Source of the DNA: Bacteroidales bacterium
GTDB lineage: Bacteria; Bacteroidota; Bacteroidia; Bacteroidales; F082
Length of the DNA stretch: 46,990 nucleotides
NCBI GenBank assembly: GCA_016290215.1
Contig: JAEETH010000023.1
Coordinates: forward strand, 1-46,990
Reading direction: 5' to 3'
The first letter of the stretch is position 1. Each line of letters begins with the position of its first letter. The notes beneath the pieces were generated by a model. It was given only the letters and a program-made list of their open reading frames with translations, was not told the DNA's origin and ran no database searches. A program made the position numbers and the translations under genes. Below, piece after piece: positions 7,924-15,573 of this stretch.

Positions 7924-9354
7924 ATGGCAAATTCTGTAAAACATCATGGCAGAGTGTATACTCCAGACTATCTCGTTCGGACTATACTCGATTTTGGCAA
8001 CTACAATGGGAAAGACATTGTGGGGAAGCACGTCATTGACAATAGTTGTGGTGATGGGGCTTTTTTACGTGAGATTGTTGAAAGGTATTGTCAACAATTT
8101 CACGGCAAAACCTTGAAAAGGCATCTGGAAACCTATATACATGGGATTGAACTCGATGGTGAAGAACGAGAAAAATGTGTTCGAAATCTCAATGATATTG
8201 CTATTAAACATGGCGTAAATAAAGTCAATTGGGATGTCATCTGTGCCGATGCTTTGTGTGTAGATAAGCATTATGGGAAAATGGACTACGTATTTGGGAA
8301 TCCTCCATACGTTAGGGTGCACAATCTTGAATCCAGCTATGATATAGTAAAGAAATTCAGTTTTGCTCAGCAAGGGATGACCGATCTTTTCATCGTGTTT
8401 TTCGAGTTGGGATTCAAAATGTTGAATGACACTGGGAAAATGTGTATCATCACGCCCAGCTCTTGGTTTTCCAGTAAGGCAGGAAGTGTGCTTCGTCAAT
8501 ATATTATACAGAAGCAGAATCTATCTGGAATCATAGACCTTGGACATTTCCAACCTTTTGAAGCAACTACTTACACCGCAATATCTAGATTTGAGCGAGC
8601 TACCGATTATGTAGAACTCTATCGTATGGTTAACAAAACCTCGCCATTGGAGTTTATAGACAAACTCTCAATACATGATTTATATATCGTAGGAAATCTC
8701 TACATTTCCAATAGAGACAAGTTAAAGGAACTGAAAGAAATTAAGACAGGGAAAGCATACCAATACACAGAAGTCAAAAATGGTTTTGCAACACTTGCAG
8801 ACAAAACTTTTATAGGAGACTTTGATTTTGAAGGTACAATCGATGTATTGAAAGCATCGACTGGGAAATGGTCAAAATGCATCTTTCCTTACGATTCACA
8901 AGGTCACCCTTTGCCGCCAACTGAAATTGAGAAAAATAAGCCTTTGTTTGAATATCTTCAATTGCACAAGGAAGATTTGGCAAAAGGACGTGATATTGAA
9001 AACCACGAATTGTGGTATTTATTTGGACGCACACAAGCAATAAAAGATGTTTCGAAGGATAAATACGCACTGAATACAATTATAAAAGATAAGTCAAGCA
9101 TCCGCTTGGAGAAAGTCATTGCAGGTAAAGGGCTATATAGTGGACTGTACATCTTAACAACGATTCCAGAAAATGAAGTGCGAGAATTGATTGTATCTGA
9201 CGAATTCATAGAGTATATCAAGATGCTGGCCAATTACAAAAGCGGAGGCTATTATACCTTTACGTCAAAAGATGTCGAACAATATTTGAATTTTAAACTA
9301 TCACAACGATATGGACAATCAAGAATTTCTAAGGGTAATCTCAAACTCTTTTAG
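7924..9354 (+). CDS. Type II N6-adenine DNA methyltransferase (gamma/TaqI-Eco57I-like class)
   Basis: The 476-residue protein would methylate adenine in a specific DNA site using S-adenosylmethionine, protecting host DNA from the neighbouring nuclease. YTPDYLVRTIL (12-22) precedes motif I VIDNSCGDGAF (37-47), the AdoMet-binding loop. IELD (75-78) is the acidic ribose-binding motif, and NPPY (127-130) is the catalytic motif IV of amino-methyltransferases. The order I before IV is typical of the gamma class. The C-terminal half (about 230-476) is probably the target-recognition domain. The start at 7924 directly follows a 12-bp hairpin. The downstream nuclease ORF overlaps its 3' end by 44 bp. 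The gene is clearly AT-richer than the flanking host genes, consistent with horizontal acquisition. The recognition site cannot be read from sequence. Confidence 0.93.
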   Translation: MANSVKHHGRVYTPDYLVRTILDFGNYNGKDIVGKHVIDNSCGDGAFLREIVERYCQQFHGKTLKRHLETYIHGIELDGEEREKCVRNLNDIAIKHGVNKVNWDVICADALCVDKHYGKMDYVFGNPPYVRVHNLESSYDIVKKFSFAQQGMTDLFIVFFELGFKMLNDTGKMCIITPSSWFSSKAGSVLRQYIIQKQNLSGIIDLGHFQPFEATTYTAISRFERATDYVELYRMVNKTSPLEFIDKLSIHDLYIVGNLYISNRDKLKELKEIKTGKAYQYTEVKNGFATLADKTFIGDFDFEGTIDVLKASTGKWSKCIFPYDSQGHPLPPTEIEKNKPLFEYLQLHKEDLAKGRDIENHELWYLFGRTQAIKDVSKDKYALNTIIKDKSSIRLEKVIAGKGLYSGLYILTTIPENEVRELIVSDEFIEYIKMLANYKSGGYYTFTSKDVEQYLNFKLSQRYGQSRISKGNLKLF

Positions 9355-10018
9355 GACTTTCCTTGAAACGGGTTCTCGAAGCAATGAGAAACTGAAAGTC
9401 CTGCATGGAGCTATAGCACGCGACCTTATGCAAAGGTTAGGGTCTGGATATTACATCAATTCATTAGGTATTAATGATGGTCGAGAGGGTAATATCGAAG
9501 GTCGGTATATTGATAAGAAGGTTGATATTACAATCTTCCACCGATGTCAAGTTGTTGCAGGAATCGGAGTGAAATTTGTGATGCAAAACTACTCGCAAAA
9601 TTCAAACAATTATTTCGAGAATATGCTAGGAGAAACAGCAAACATTCGTTGTACTAATATTCCGTATTTCCAGATATTTATTATTCCTGATAAACTGCCT
9701 TATTATAAGAACAACGGAGATTTTCAGAAGTGGGAGTTTTTCACCCAGCATAATGCATACAAGTATTTAAAACTATCAGAAGATAATACAGAAATTTCGA
9801 TTCATACTCCAAGCAAAACACTGTTGTTTGTTATTAATCTCCCATCCATGATAACAGATCCAATTGACAAAGACGAGTATAACGAATTCTATCGCAATTT
9901 GCCCTCAATACCCATCACCTTGTCAAACAAACAATATGGAGACTTTAATCGAGCTGTAGTGTTCAATGACTACGAGACTTTTGCTACTAAAGTTGTTCAT
10001 TACATTCTTTCATGTTGA
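9311..10018 (+). CDS. Putative type II restriction endonuclease paired with the methyltransferase
   Basis: This 235-residue protein is assigned mainly by position: its ORF overlaps the end of the methyltransferase by 44 bp in the same direction, with the same low GC. The stretch KKVDITIF (69-76) followed by VVAGIGVKF (81-89) looks like the beta-hairpin core of a PD-(D/E)xK nuclease, with D72 and K88 in plausible positions. The usual acidic residue two before the lysine is G86, so the active site would have to use a displaced Glu or the reading is wrong. QIFIIPDKLPYY (121-132) is a strand-rich segment often seen after the core in such folds. The first in-frame ATG is at 9311; a later start would remove the N-terminal helix region. 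It could cleave unmethylated DNA. Family not recognised. Confidence 0.7.
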   Translation: MDNQEFLRVISNSFRTFLETGSRSNEKLKVLHGAIARDLMQRLGSGYYINSLGINDGREGNIEGRYIDKKVDITIFHRCQVVAGIGVKFVMQNYSQNSNNYFENMLGETANIRCTNIPYFQIFIIPDKLPYYKNNGDFQKWEFFTQHNAYKYLKLSEDNTEISIHTPSKTLLFVINLPSMITDPIDKDEYNEFYRNLPSIPITLSNKQYGDFNRAVVFNDYETFATKVVHYILSC

Positions 10019-10044
10019 TTTCAACATTATCCCTTTCTGAAACC

Positions 10045-10218
10045 ATGATGAAACGTAAAAATAAAAGGCTCCTTCAAGACCGAATAGCGATGCGTATTGC
10101 TGACCGTTACGGATTGACGCGCGAGTATAAGATGGCGCGACGGAACGGCCTCAACCCAATAGAAGCATTGGAAGACTGGGACATGATTTTGCCTGAAGAA
10201 CGAGAGCTGTTTTCGTGA
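10045..10218 (+). CDS. Small basic protein of unknown function
   Basis: This 57-residue protein starts MMKRKNKRLLQDRIA and contains RRNGLNPIEALEDWDM near the C-terminus, with a basic N-terminal half and an acidic end. It has no signal peptide, membrane segment or helix-turn-helix that I can identify. An alternative start at 10012 overlaps the nuclease stop and adds 11 residues (MLISTLSLSET) of unlike composition, so 10045 is preferred. GC is higher than in the R-M genes and like the rest of the window, so it probably belongs to the host chromosome rather than to the R-M cassette. A terminator hairpin follows. Function unknown. Confidence 0.65.
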   Translation: MMKRKNKRLLQDRIAMRIADRYGLTREYKMARRNGLNPIEALEDWDMILPEERELFS

Positions 10219-10247
10219 ATTGTAAAACCTTTAGTATTATAAGATGA

Positions 10248-10280
10248 AAACCCTAACCGTCAACCAGTTAGGGTTTCCTT
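10248..10280. terminator. Bidirectional terminator between 10218 and the porin gene
   Basis: AAACCCTAAC (10248-10257) pairs perfectly with GTTAGGGTTT (10267-10276). T-rich sequence follows on the plus strand (CCTTTTCC) and on the minus strand (TTTTCATCTT), so it can end both converging units. Confidence 0.75.
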
Positions 10281-10318
10281 TTCCATAGCATCCCGTACAA
10301 AAGCCGAGCCTACATCTT

Positions 10319-10447
10319 TTACAGTTCAAAATACCCAAATCCAGCGATGGCCTCCAACATCTGGTCCACGTAATCCCACGAAGTGCTCGACCAACGGAAT
10401 CCAAGGCGGTACAGCACTTGTGAGGTGTACTGGTTGTCCTGTTTAAT
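10319..10447 (-). pseudogene. Out-of-frame C-terminal tail of the porin gene
   Basis: Directly after the porin stop, another minus-strand frame stays open for 42 codons and reads as plausible protein (for example QVLYRLGFRW, then ending GFGYFEL) before a stop at 10319-10321. It has no ATG, GTG or TTG start: upstream in its frame there is only a TGA. Removing one A from the A6 run at the end of the porin gene (codons for DKKH) joins the two frames, giving a protein of about 490 residues. The simplest reading is a one-base frameshift in a homopolymer, real or from sequencing or assembly. The tail ends in aromatic and hydrophobic residues, as outer-membrane beta-barrels often do. Confidence 0.55.
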
Positions 10448-11789
10448 GTTTTTTGTCTTGCCAAACGGTATTAAACAATGTGGGGTTAACCGTCAGCATC
10501 ACCCAACCCCAGTGCAAACGACGGTTGTCCGTCAAGTTTTGAAGGGTTTGCATTGTCTCGGTGCCGCGCATAAAAGTGTAACCCGCGCTCACTGTGGCAA
10601 ATTTTGCAAAAGTGTAGCCCACGTTAAGCTCCATTTCATGGCCCAATGCCTTATTCAGTTTTTCAGTATGGATTTGGAGATCAGCAGCGATGGCGTAGAA
10701 GTGATAAGCGGCGTTAATCTTCAATCCCGTAATTGGGCTGACATTACCCCCCACATAGAGGTTTTGCAAACCAGGTGAGAAGTTGTGCACATAGCTGTCC
10801 AGATAGAAAAAGTCCATAGCGCCATAAAACTCGTGGTGCGAACCGAACAATGTGGAGAAACCTCTGGCTTTGTCGTGGAAAATAAGGCCCAAACCGCCAT
10901 TGATCGCGATGGGGAATTGTTCACCGCTCATGTAATCATAGCCTGCATAGAGATTGTACTTTTCACTGGGCGTCACCGTCACCTTCGCACTTCCCATGTA
11001 GGCATCCAGAGTCATGCCGTGTTCCTCCTTACCCATTTGGTAGTAGAAGGCGCCTTCCAATGCCACTATGCCGGGTTTTAACGTCACGTAGGTACCGACC
11101 AACTGCTGATAGTAGGTTTCCGAAGGCTTAGAATCATTTTTACTCTGCATGCCGATGTTCATGCCAATCAACGAAATTCCGAAAAGATCCTTTGGCGTAT
11201 TGTAGTGATACCAAAGGGTTTGCATCGTCTTGTAAGGCTGTATGCCATCGGAATAGTAATTACCGCCAGTGGAGATGTTTTCAGCATTTTGGTTGTAAGC
11301 GAGGAGCACGTGTACTTTGTGACCGTAACCCTCGAAGCCGAACTTCAAAGCATCGTGGGTGGGCGCGGTCATCGTCCAGTCATCGTAACCCAAAATACGT
11401 TCGTCGTCATACTCGAAACACTGACGGCCAATTTTGGTGAAAAGACCAGTCTTGTTGTGTTTCATGGAGAGCCAACCCTCCGAGAGGCTCAAGGTGCCAC
11501 CTGCCTGTCCCCAAATGCCGGAGAACTGTGGCGAGAATCTTATCTCCAACCAGTCGGACCGTTTGTATCCCAGGTTAATCCGATATTGTCCCATGACAAA
11601 ACAGGCCTTCCGCTGGTTTTCGTCTTCCAAGTCAGCGTCAAATCCACCCATACGGATTTCTCCACGGGTGTTCAATTTGGCATCCAAGCTAAACTCATTA
11701 TCGGCCTCCTGTGCTTTCAATCCAAATGAAAACAGCAAAGCCAAAACCATGCAAAACCACTTTGCAGGTTGGCTGAAATAGTATTTCAT
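10443..11789 (-). CDS. Outer-membrane beta-barrel porin, alginate-export-like family
   Basis: The 448 residues start with a signal peptide (hydrophobic 12-24, cleavage near KAQ at 24-26). The rest is rich in alternating aromatic and glycine strands typical of a beta-barrel, with motifs such as FTKIGRQCFEYDDERILG and DALKFGFEGYGHKVHV that match the alginate-export/AlgE-type barrel pattern I know from Bacteroidota. The substrate is not inferable; the family name does not imply alginate. It lies 16 bp downstream of the STAS gene on the same strand, so they are probably co-transcribed, which is an unusual pairing. The reading frame ends in DKKH in an A6 run, and an in-phase tail of 42 codons follows in another frame (10319-10447), suggesting that the gene is frameshifted close to its end. 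Confidence 0.8.
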   Translation of the reverse strand: MKYYFSQPAKWFCMVLALLFSFGLKAQEADNEFSLDAKLNTRGEIRMGGFDADLEDENQRKACFVMGQYRINLGYKRSDWLEIRFSPQFSGIWGQAGGTLSLSEGWLSMKHNKTGLFTKIGRQCFEYDDERILGYDDWTMTAPTHDALKFGFEGYGHKVHVLLAYNQNAENISTGGNYYSDGIQPYKTMQTLWYHYNTPKDLFGISLIGMNIGMQSKNDSKPSETYYQQLVGTYVTLKPGIVALEGAFYYQMGKEEHGMTLDAYMGSAKVTVTPSEKYNLYAGYDYMSGEQFPIAINGGLGLIFHDKARGFSTLFGSHHEFYGAMDFFYLDSYVHNFSPGLQNLYVGGNVSPITGLKINAAYHFYAIAADLQIHTEKLNKALGHEMELNVGYTFAKFATVSAGYTFMRGTETMQTLQNLTDNRRLHWGWVMLTVNPTLFNTVWQDKKH

Positions 11790-11805
11790 AAGATGTTGAT
11801 TTTAT

Positions 11806-12108
11806 TTATTCTATATCGAATAGATCGATAAAGCCCGTCATTTTGAAAACTTCCTTGATTTCGTCGTTCAGGTTCTTCAAAACCACCTTGTTGCCATTGC
11901 TTTTGGCGCTTTTCAGCAAGGCCAAGAGGATGCGCAAGCCGCTGGAAGCAATGTAATCCAAATGGGTGCAGTCGATAGTGATGTCTTTCCCGCTCAACTC
12001 ATGGAGGGGCTGCATGGCCTGTTCGACTTCAAGGGCATGGGCGGTGTCGAGTTCGCCTTCAAGGCTGACGATGTATTTACCGTCTTTCTCTGTGATATTG
12101 GTATTCAT
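11806..12108 (-). CDS. STAS-domain anti-sigma factor antagonist (SpoIIAA/RsbV-like)
   Basis: The 100-residue protein consists of a single STAS domain. The conserved phosphorylation loop reads YIASSGLRILLALL (52-65); by analogy with SpoIIAA, S56 would be the site phosphorylated by an anti-sigma kinase and cleared by a PP2C phosphatase. The unphosphorylated protein would bind the kinase and release its partner. The SpoIIE-type phosphatase with a fused HATPase kinase-like domain encoded at 13361-15565 is the obvious candidate for both opposing enzymes. The gene is first in a probable two-gene unit with the porin (16-bp gap) and has its own -7 box at 12142-12149. The STAS assignment is firm; the partner and output are inferred. 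Confidence 0.92.
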   Translation of the reverse strand: MNTNITEKDGKYIVSLEGELDTAHALEVEQAMQPLHELSGKDITIDCTHLDYIASSGLRILLALLKSAKSNGNKVVLKNLNDEIKEVFKMTGFIDLFDIE

Positions 12109-12141
12109 AGTATGTGTTTAAATAGATTGGATTTTAATATG

Positions 12142-12149
12142 CAAAAATA
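12142..12149 (-). promoter_or_regulatory. -7 box of the STAS-porin unit
   Basis: On the minus strand TATTTTTG followed by C fits TAnnTTTG, about 33 bp before the STAS start codon. No clear -33 box. Confidence 0.4.
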
Positions 12150-12239
12150 AGAAAAAAATGTAATTTTTAATGAATAGTGGGAAAAAAAGCAAAAAGCATG
12201 GTCTATTACGTTTACGTTTGATCGTCTAAATAAAGAAAA

Positions 12240-12265
12240 ACCCAACCTTCCAAAGAAGGCTGGGT
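12240..12265 (-). terminator. Intrinsic terminator downstream of the lipoprotein gene
   Basis: On the minus strand an 11-bp stem (12255-12265 with 12240-12250, one mismatch) and a TTTG loop are followed by TTTTTCTTTA. It separates the lipoprotein unit from the STAS-porin unit. Confidence 0.75.
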
Positions 12266-12329
12266 GATAGAATGCTCTTGGTTTTAGAATATAATAAGTA
12301 ACTAATCAAAACTAAACTACATGTTTTTT

Positions 12330-12397
12330 GACGCGGGACACGGGACTTCGGGACACGGGACAACATAAAATGTCTCGCGTCTCATAGTCTCGCGTCC
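12330..12397. repeat. GGGAC-rich intergenic repeat with inverted copy
   Basis: GACGCGGGACACGGGACTTC is followed by a second CGGGACACGGGAC copy, then by GTCTCGCGTC-type copies in the opposite sense, so the segment can fold back. It lies just downstream of the lipoprotein gene. A related GGGAC/GTCCC element is at 19337-19375. The rest of 12150-12447 holds only the terminator. Confidence 0.55.
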
Positions 12398-12447
12398 AAT
12401 ATGTAGACTAAATTTGTCCATTTACTTACCAAAAAACCATTGAGTTA

Positions 12448-13281
12448 TTATTCCACTTTCTCTAAATCGCCAATTAGGGTTCCAGTCAAGGAGAGGGGTA
12501 TTTCAACACCTTGTTGAATGGCTGAGCCCGTGCCCTCAACGATACCATCGATTCTCAGAAGATTGTCAACACGAGTGCATTTCATCGTATAAGTGAGAGT
12601 GAGCGTCATAACCTGTCCAACCGTCTGGGACTCGGAATAAGGCTCGCAAACGAGAGTCTCACCGTCAAAAGTCGCGTTGATGACCCAAGGAGCTCCCTGA
12701 GGTTGGGTAACGGTAACCACAGCGGTCTCTCCACCTTCGTTGATGAGGATTTCAATCTTGGACATGACGCTGTCGGTAGGCATCGGCATTTCACCCATTC
12801 CTTGAGCACTTGCAACTGCGTCCATGATCAAAAAGCCCTCATAGGAGCCAGCAAAAAGCATAGGCACATTCTCCAACACCTTGAAGTTGACCGTAAGTGA
12901 TGCGGTCTTGTCATTGGCATCGGTAAGCACTGCAGTCATCGTGATGTCACCCGTTGTTACGATGGTGTAAAGTTGCTCAAACTCAGAACCATTCGGATTG
13001 CAGGTTTTATTGATTACATCAATCAGCTCTTCACCTTTTTTGAAGGTGATTTGCAGCGTCTGCAAGTCTTTGCCTGCGCAAACAAAGCCCATGCGGAATT
13101 CTTCATAAGCTTTAACTTCCATTCCCTCAACGAGATAATTCTCTCCAGTTTTCAAGGTAAGGGTAGGATTGGTTTCCGGATCAACGGGAGTGGGAGTAGG
13201 AGTGGGGTCGTCTTTCTTGCAACCCGTAAACATCATGCCACCAATGAGAAAGGTAACGATCAAAAACGTTAGTTTTTTCAT
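12448..13281 (-). CDS. Lipoprotein of unknown function
   Basis: The 277-residue protein begins MKKLTFLIVTFLIGG with lipobox FTGC (Cys21), then a Pro/Thr-rich linker (DPTPTPTPVDPE) that spaces the folded part from the membrane. The remainder is beta-rich, including TLKTGENYLVEGMEV and a duplicated-looking pattern of TLTLTYTM strands, suggestive of immunoglobulin-like or lipocalin-like beta domains, but I do not recognise a family. The frame is open upstream to 13407, yet the signal peptide and a -7 box at 13337-13344 place the start at 13281. It lies 79 bp after the SpoIIE-type sensor gene with its own promoter and a terminator downstream. Whether it works with the sensor is unknown. Confidence 0.85.
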   Translation of the reverse strand: MKKLTFLIVTFLIGGMMFTGCKKDDPTPTPTPVDPETNPTLTLKTGENYLVEGMEVKAYEEFRMGFVCAGKDLQTLQITFKKGEELIDVINKTCNPNGSEFEQLYTIVTTGDITMTAVLTDANDKTASLTVNFKVLENVPMLFAGSYEGFLIMDAVASAQGMGEMPMPTDSVMSKIEILINEGGETAVVTVTQPQGAPWVINATFDGETLVCEPYSESQTVGQVMTLTLTYTMKCTRVDNLLRIDGIVEGTGSAIQQGVEIPLSLTGTLIGDLEKVE

Positions 13282-13336
13282 TTTTTTGGATTTAATGTTG
13301 TTAATTAGTAGGATAAAATTGAATGCTTTGAAAGTG

Positions 13337-13344
13337 CAAAAGTA
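13337..13344 (-). promoter_or_regulatory. -7 box of the lipoprotein gene
   Basis: On the minus strand TACTTTTG followed by C fits TAnnTTTG, 55 bp before the ATG at 13281, just after (and clipped by) the stop of the upstream gene. This decides the start codon of the lipoprotein. Confidence 0.5.
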
Positions 13345-13360
13345 ATAAAACTCATTGAAT

Positions 13361-15565
13361 TCACACGCTTTGGTATTTTTTTTCCATGCGAAGGATATTC
13401 TTTCCATCGATGCGCTCGTAGTTGATGCTATCCATCAGGTTGCGAACGAGGAAAACGCCCAAGCCGCCAATGGGACGCTCGTCAACGGTGAGGGTGGTGT
13501 CAGCCTTGCTCACGCCGGTGGGGTCAAACTCCGCGCCCGAATCGCTGAGGATGAATCGTATCCGGCTCTCGTCGGCCTCAATGGTCACGCTTATATTGTC
13601 TTCAGTATCATTTGGATAGGCATAATTAATGATATTAGTGACGGCTTCCTCGACAGCCAGCTTGATTTGGTTGGCGAGCCCGGTTTCCATGCTTAGGGTT
13701 GCTGTGGCCGACTTCACAAATGCATTGAGTTTCGTGATTTCGCTCACCTTATTAATTAATGTGAGCGTCTCGCTAAAGATGATAGGCTTTTCCTGTGGCG
13801 TGTATTGAAGGGCAAGCAGGGTGAGGTCGTCACTTTGCTCGGCACCATCAACAAAACCATTCACCCGATTTTTCATTGTTTGGATGAGTTTTTCCGACAC
13901 ATTGGATTCTTTACCGATGCAATCCTGCAATCCTTTTTCAACACGTTTCAACCCAAACTGCTCGTGACTTTCGTTCATTGCTTCAGTCAGACCATCGGTG
14001 TAAAGGAACAAGCTCTCGCCCGACTGTAACACAGTTTCTTGAGTGGTGTAAACCATATTGTCCATCACGCCCAAAGGCAGATGGGGCTTGGCAGGCAATT
14101 GCTTGATTTCTTCGCTGATAACGAAAGGCTTGTCATGGCCAGCATTGCAATAGCGTAAACGACCCGTCGGCAGATCGAGCACCCCAATGAACATGGTGAC
14201 GAACATGTTCTGCTCGTTGCGCTGACAAGAAGTCTCGTTCAATGCATGCATGATGCGGGCAGGATTGCTCTCATGTGCTGATATGGAGCGGAATAGTGTG
14301 TGCATCACGGCCATCACCAAGGCCGCAGGGACGCCTTTCCCACTCACATCGCCAATGCAAAAATACAGTTTCTCGTCACGGATAAAATGGTCGTAAAGGT
14401 CGCCACCCACCATTTTGGCGGGGTCAAGCGAGCCGACTACATAGCAGTCGTCGCGCAACGCGATTTCATCACCTTTGGGCAGCATTTCCATTTGGATTTT
14501 CCGAGCGATATTCAACTCACTGTCAATGTGTTCACGCTCCAAATTTGCCTGTTGCAGTTTGGAGATGCTCCTGGCGGAACGCTGGATGATGAAAGCGAGA
14601 ATCAGCAAACCAGCCAAAGTCAACAGCAGGTTTCTCCACCGAATTTTTATCAATGGTTCAAATACTTCATCATCGTAATTGACCACAGCAATTCTCCAAG
14701 GATTCAGGTTTCTGGGTGAATTGTAAAACACATACCCTTTCGAGCCGTCCTCATTGTCGATAAAGGAAAGGAGTGTGGCATGGCCCGTAGAACTGACATG
14801 GCGCTCAAAGGTGCTGTCGTTAATCATGTCAAGGGTCTCCTTCGCAAGTTGATGCGAGTTTTCCATGTTCTCCGGACCGCATATCAGTTTGCCCTTGCCT
14901 GAAATCAGTATGCAGTAGGATGAGGGGAACATGTGTTTGGAATTCAGCATTTTGCCAAGTTCTTCGGCGTTATAGTCAACGCCGACCACGGCTGCTATGT
15001 CCCCAAAACTGTCGTATATGGGGAAAGTGTAGGTGATGAGTGTCACATTCGGGTTGTTTCCGTCAGGATAGGGTTCGCTCCAAAAAGAGCTGTCGTTTTT
15101 AGCCGCCAAAATGAAATCCATGTTTTGGCTGTAGTCATGCTCCTCCGAACCAAGCTGAACGGTTTCTATTGAATCACCGCGACGTACTGAATAAGGTTCA
15201 AACAAGCGGCCTTTTTCGGGGTAGTAGTTGGGCACCACAGCGATGCAGCAGCCGTCGAAACGTGGGTTCTGTTCCACGATGCGGCGCGTGATGGCAAAAA
15301 GGGAATCAGGATAGGGGAGAACCTGCTCGAATTCCCAAATGCGGTTCCGTAGCGCGAGTTCCACATCTTCAAGTGAGTGTTTGACACCAATAGATTTGAT
15401 AACCAACTCTATCTCGGCATTTCGCTCCAAATCTTTGCGGATTTGCTTGCGAGCAGAATATTGCTGGATGCCAGAAATCAATAGCATAAGTGCCGCCGCC
15501 GTGATGAGGATGGCGATGCTGGTTCTGTTGCGGGCACTTTTGAGAGTGTTTTTTGAGTTATTCAT
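13361..15565 (-). CDS. Membrane sensor: Cache domain + SpoIIE/PP2C phosphatase + HATPase anti-sigma kinase domain
   Basis: In this 734-residue protein, transmembrane segment 1 (about 16-33) and segment 2 (about 311-328) flank a periplasmic ligand-binding region (34-310) of the dCache type. A short coiled linker (335-362) leads to a SpoIIE-type PP2C phosphatase with metal-binding aspartates in GGDLYD (387-392), GDVSGKG (405-411) and SDD (578-580). The C-terminus (about 600-730) is a GHKL ATPase of the RsbW type, with N-box EEAVTNIINYAY (639-650) and G-box IGGLGVFL (699-706). One chain therefore carries the phosphatase and the probable serine kinase for a STAS protein; the STAS protein at 11806-12108 is the likely substrate. 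The gene starts 8 bp after mnmE ends, so it is probably co-transcribed with it. The ligand is unknown. Confidence 0.93.
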   Translation of the reverse strand: MNNSKNTLKSARNRTSIAILITAAALMLLISGIQQYSARKQIRKDLERNAEIELVIKSIGVKHSLEDVELALRNRIWEFEQVLPYPDSLFAITRRIVEQNPRFDGCCIAVVPNYYPEKGRLFEPYSVRRGDSIETVQLGSEEHDYSQNMDFILAAKNDSSFWSEPYPDGNNPNVTLITYTFPIYDSFGDIAAVVGVDYNAEELGKMLNSKHMFPSSYCILISGKGKLICGPENMENSHQLAKETLDMINDSTFERHVSSTGHATLLSFIDNEDGSKGYVFYNSPRNLNPWRIAVVNYDDEVFEPLIKIRWRNLLLTLAGLLILAFIIQRSARSISKLQQANLEREHIDSELNIARKIQMEMLPKGDEIALRDDCYVVGSLDPAKMVGGDLYDHFIRDEKLYFCIGDVSGKGVPAALVMAVMHTLFRSISAHESNPARIMHALNETSCQRNEQNMFVTMFIGVLDLPTGRLRYCNAGHDKPFVISEEIKQLPAKPHLPLGVMDNMVYTTQETVLQSGESLFLYTDGLTEAMNESHEQFGLKRVEKGLQDCIGKESNVSEKLIQTMKNRVNGFVDGAEQSDDLTLLALQYTPQEKPIIFSETLTLINKVSEITKLNAFVKSATATLSMETGLANQIKLAVEEAVTNIINYAYPNDTEDNISVTIEADESRIRFILSDSGAEFDPTGVSKADTTLTVDERPIGGLGVFLVRNLMDSINYERIDGKNILRMEKKYQSV

Positions 15566-15573
15566 ATAATTAG

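Noticed and set aside
10237-10464. 75-codon minus-strand ORF starting MARQKTLNR
   Set aside because: Basic, cysteine-rich shadow frame; the neighbouring frame (10319-10447) reads as a much more plausible protein tail.
13282-13407. 42-residue extension of the lipoprotein ORF
   Set aside because: A signal peptide with lipobox starts exactly at 13281, and a promoter -7 box lies inside the extension.
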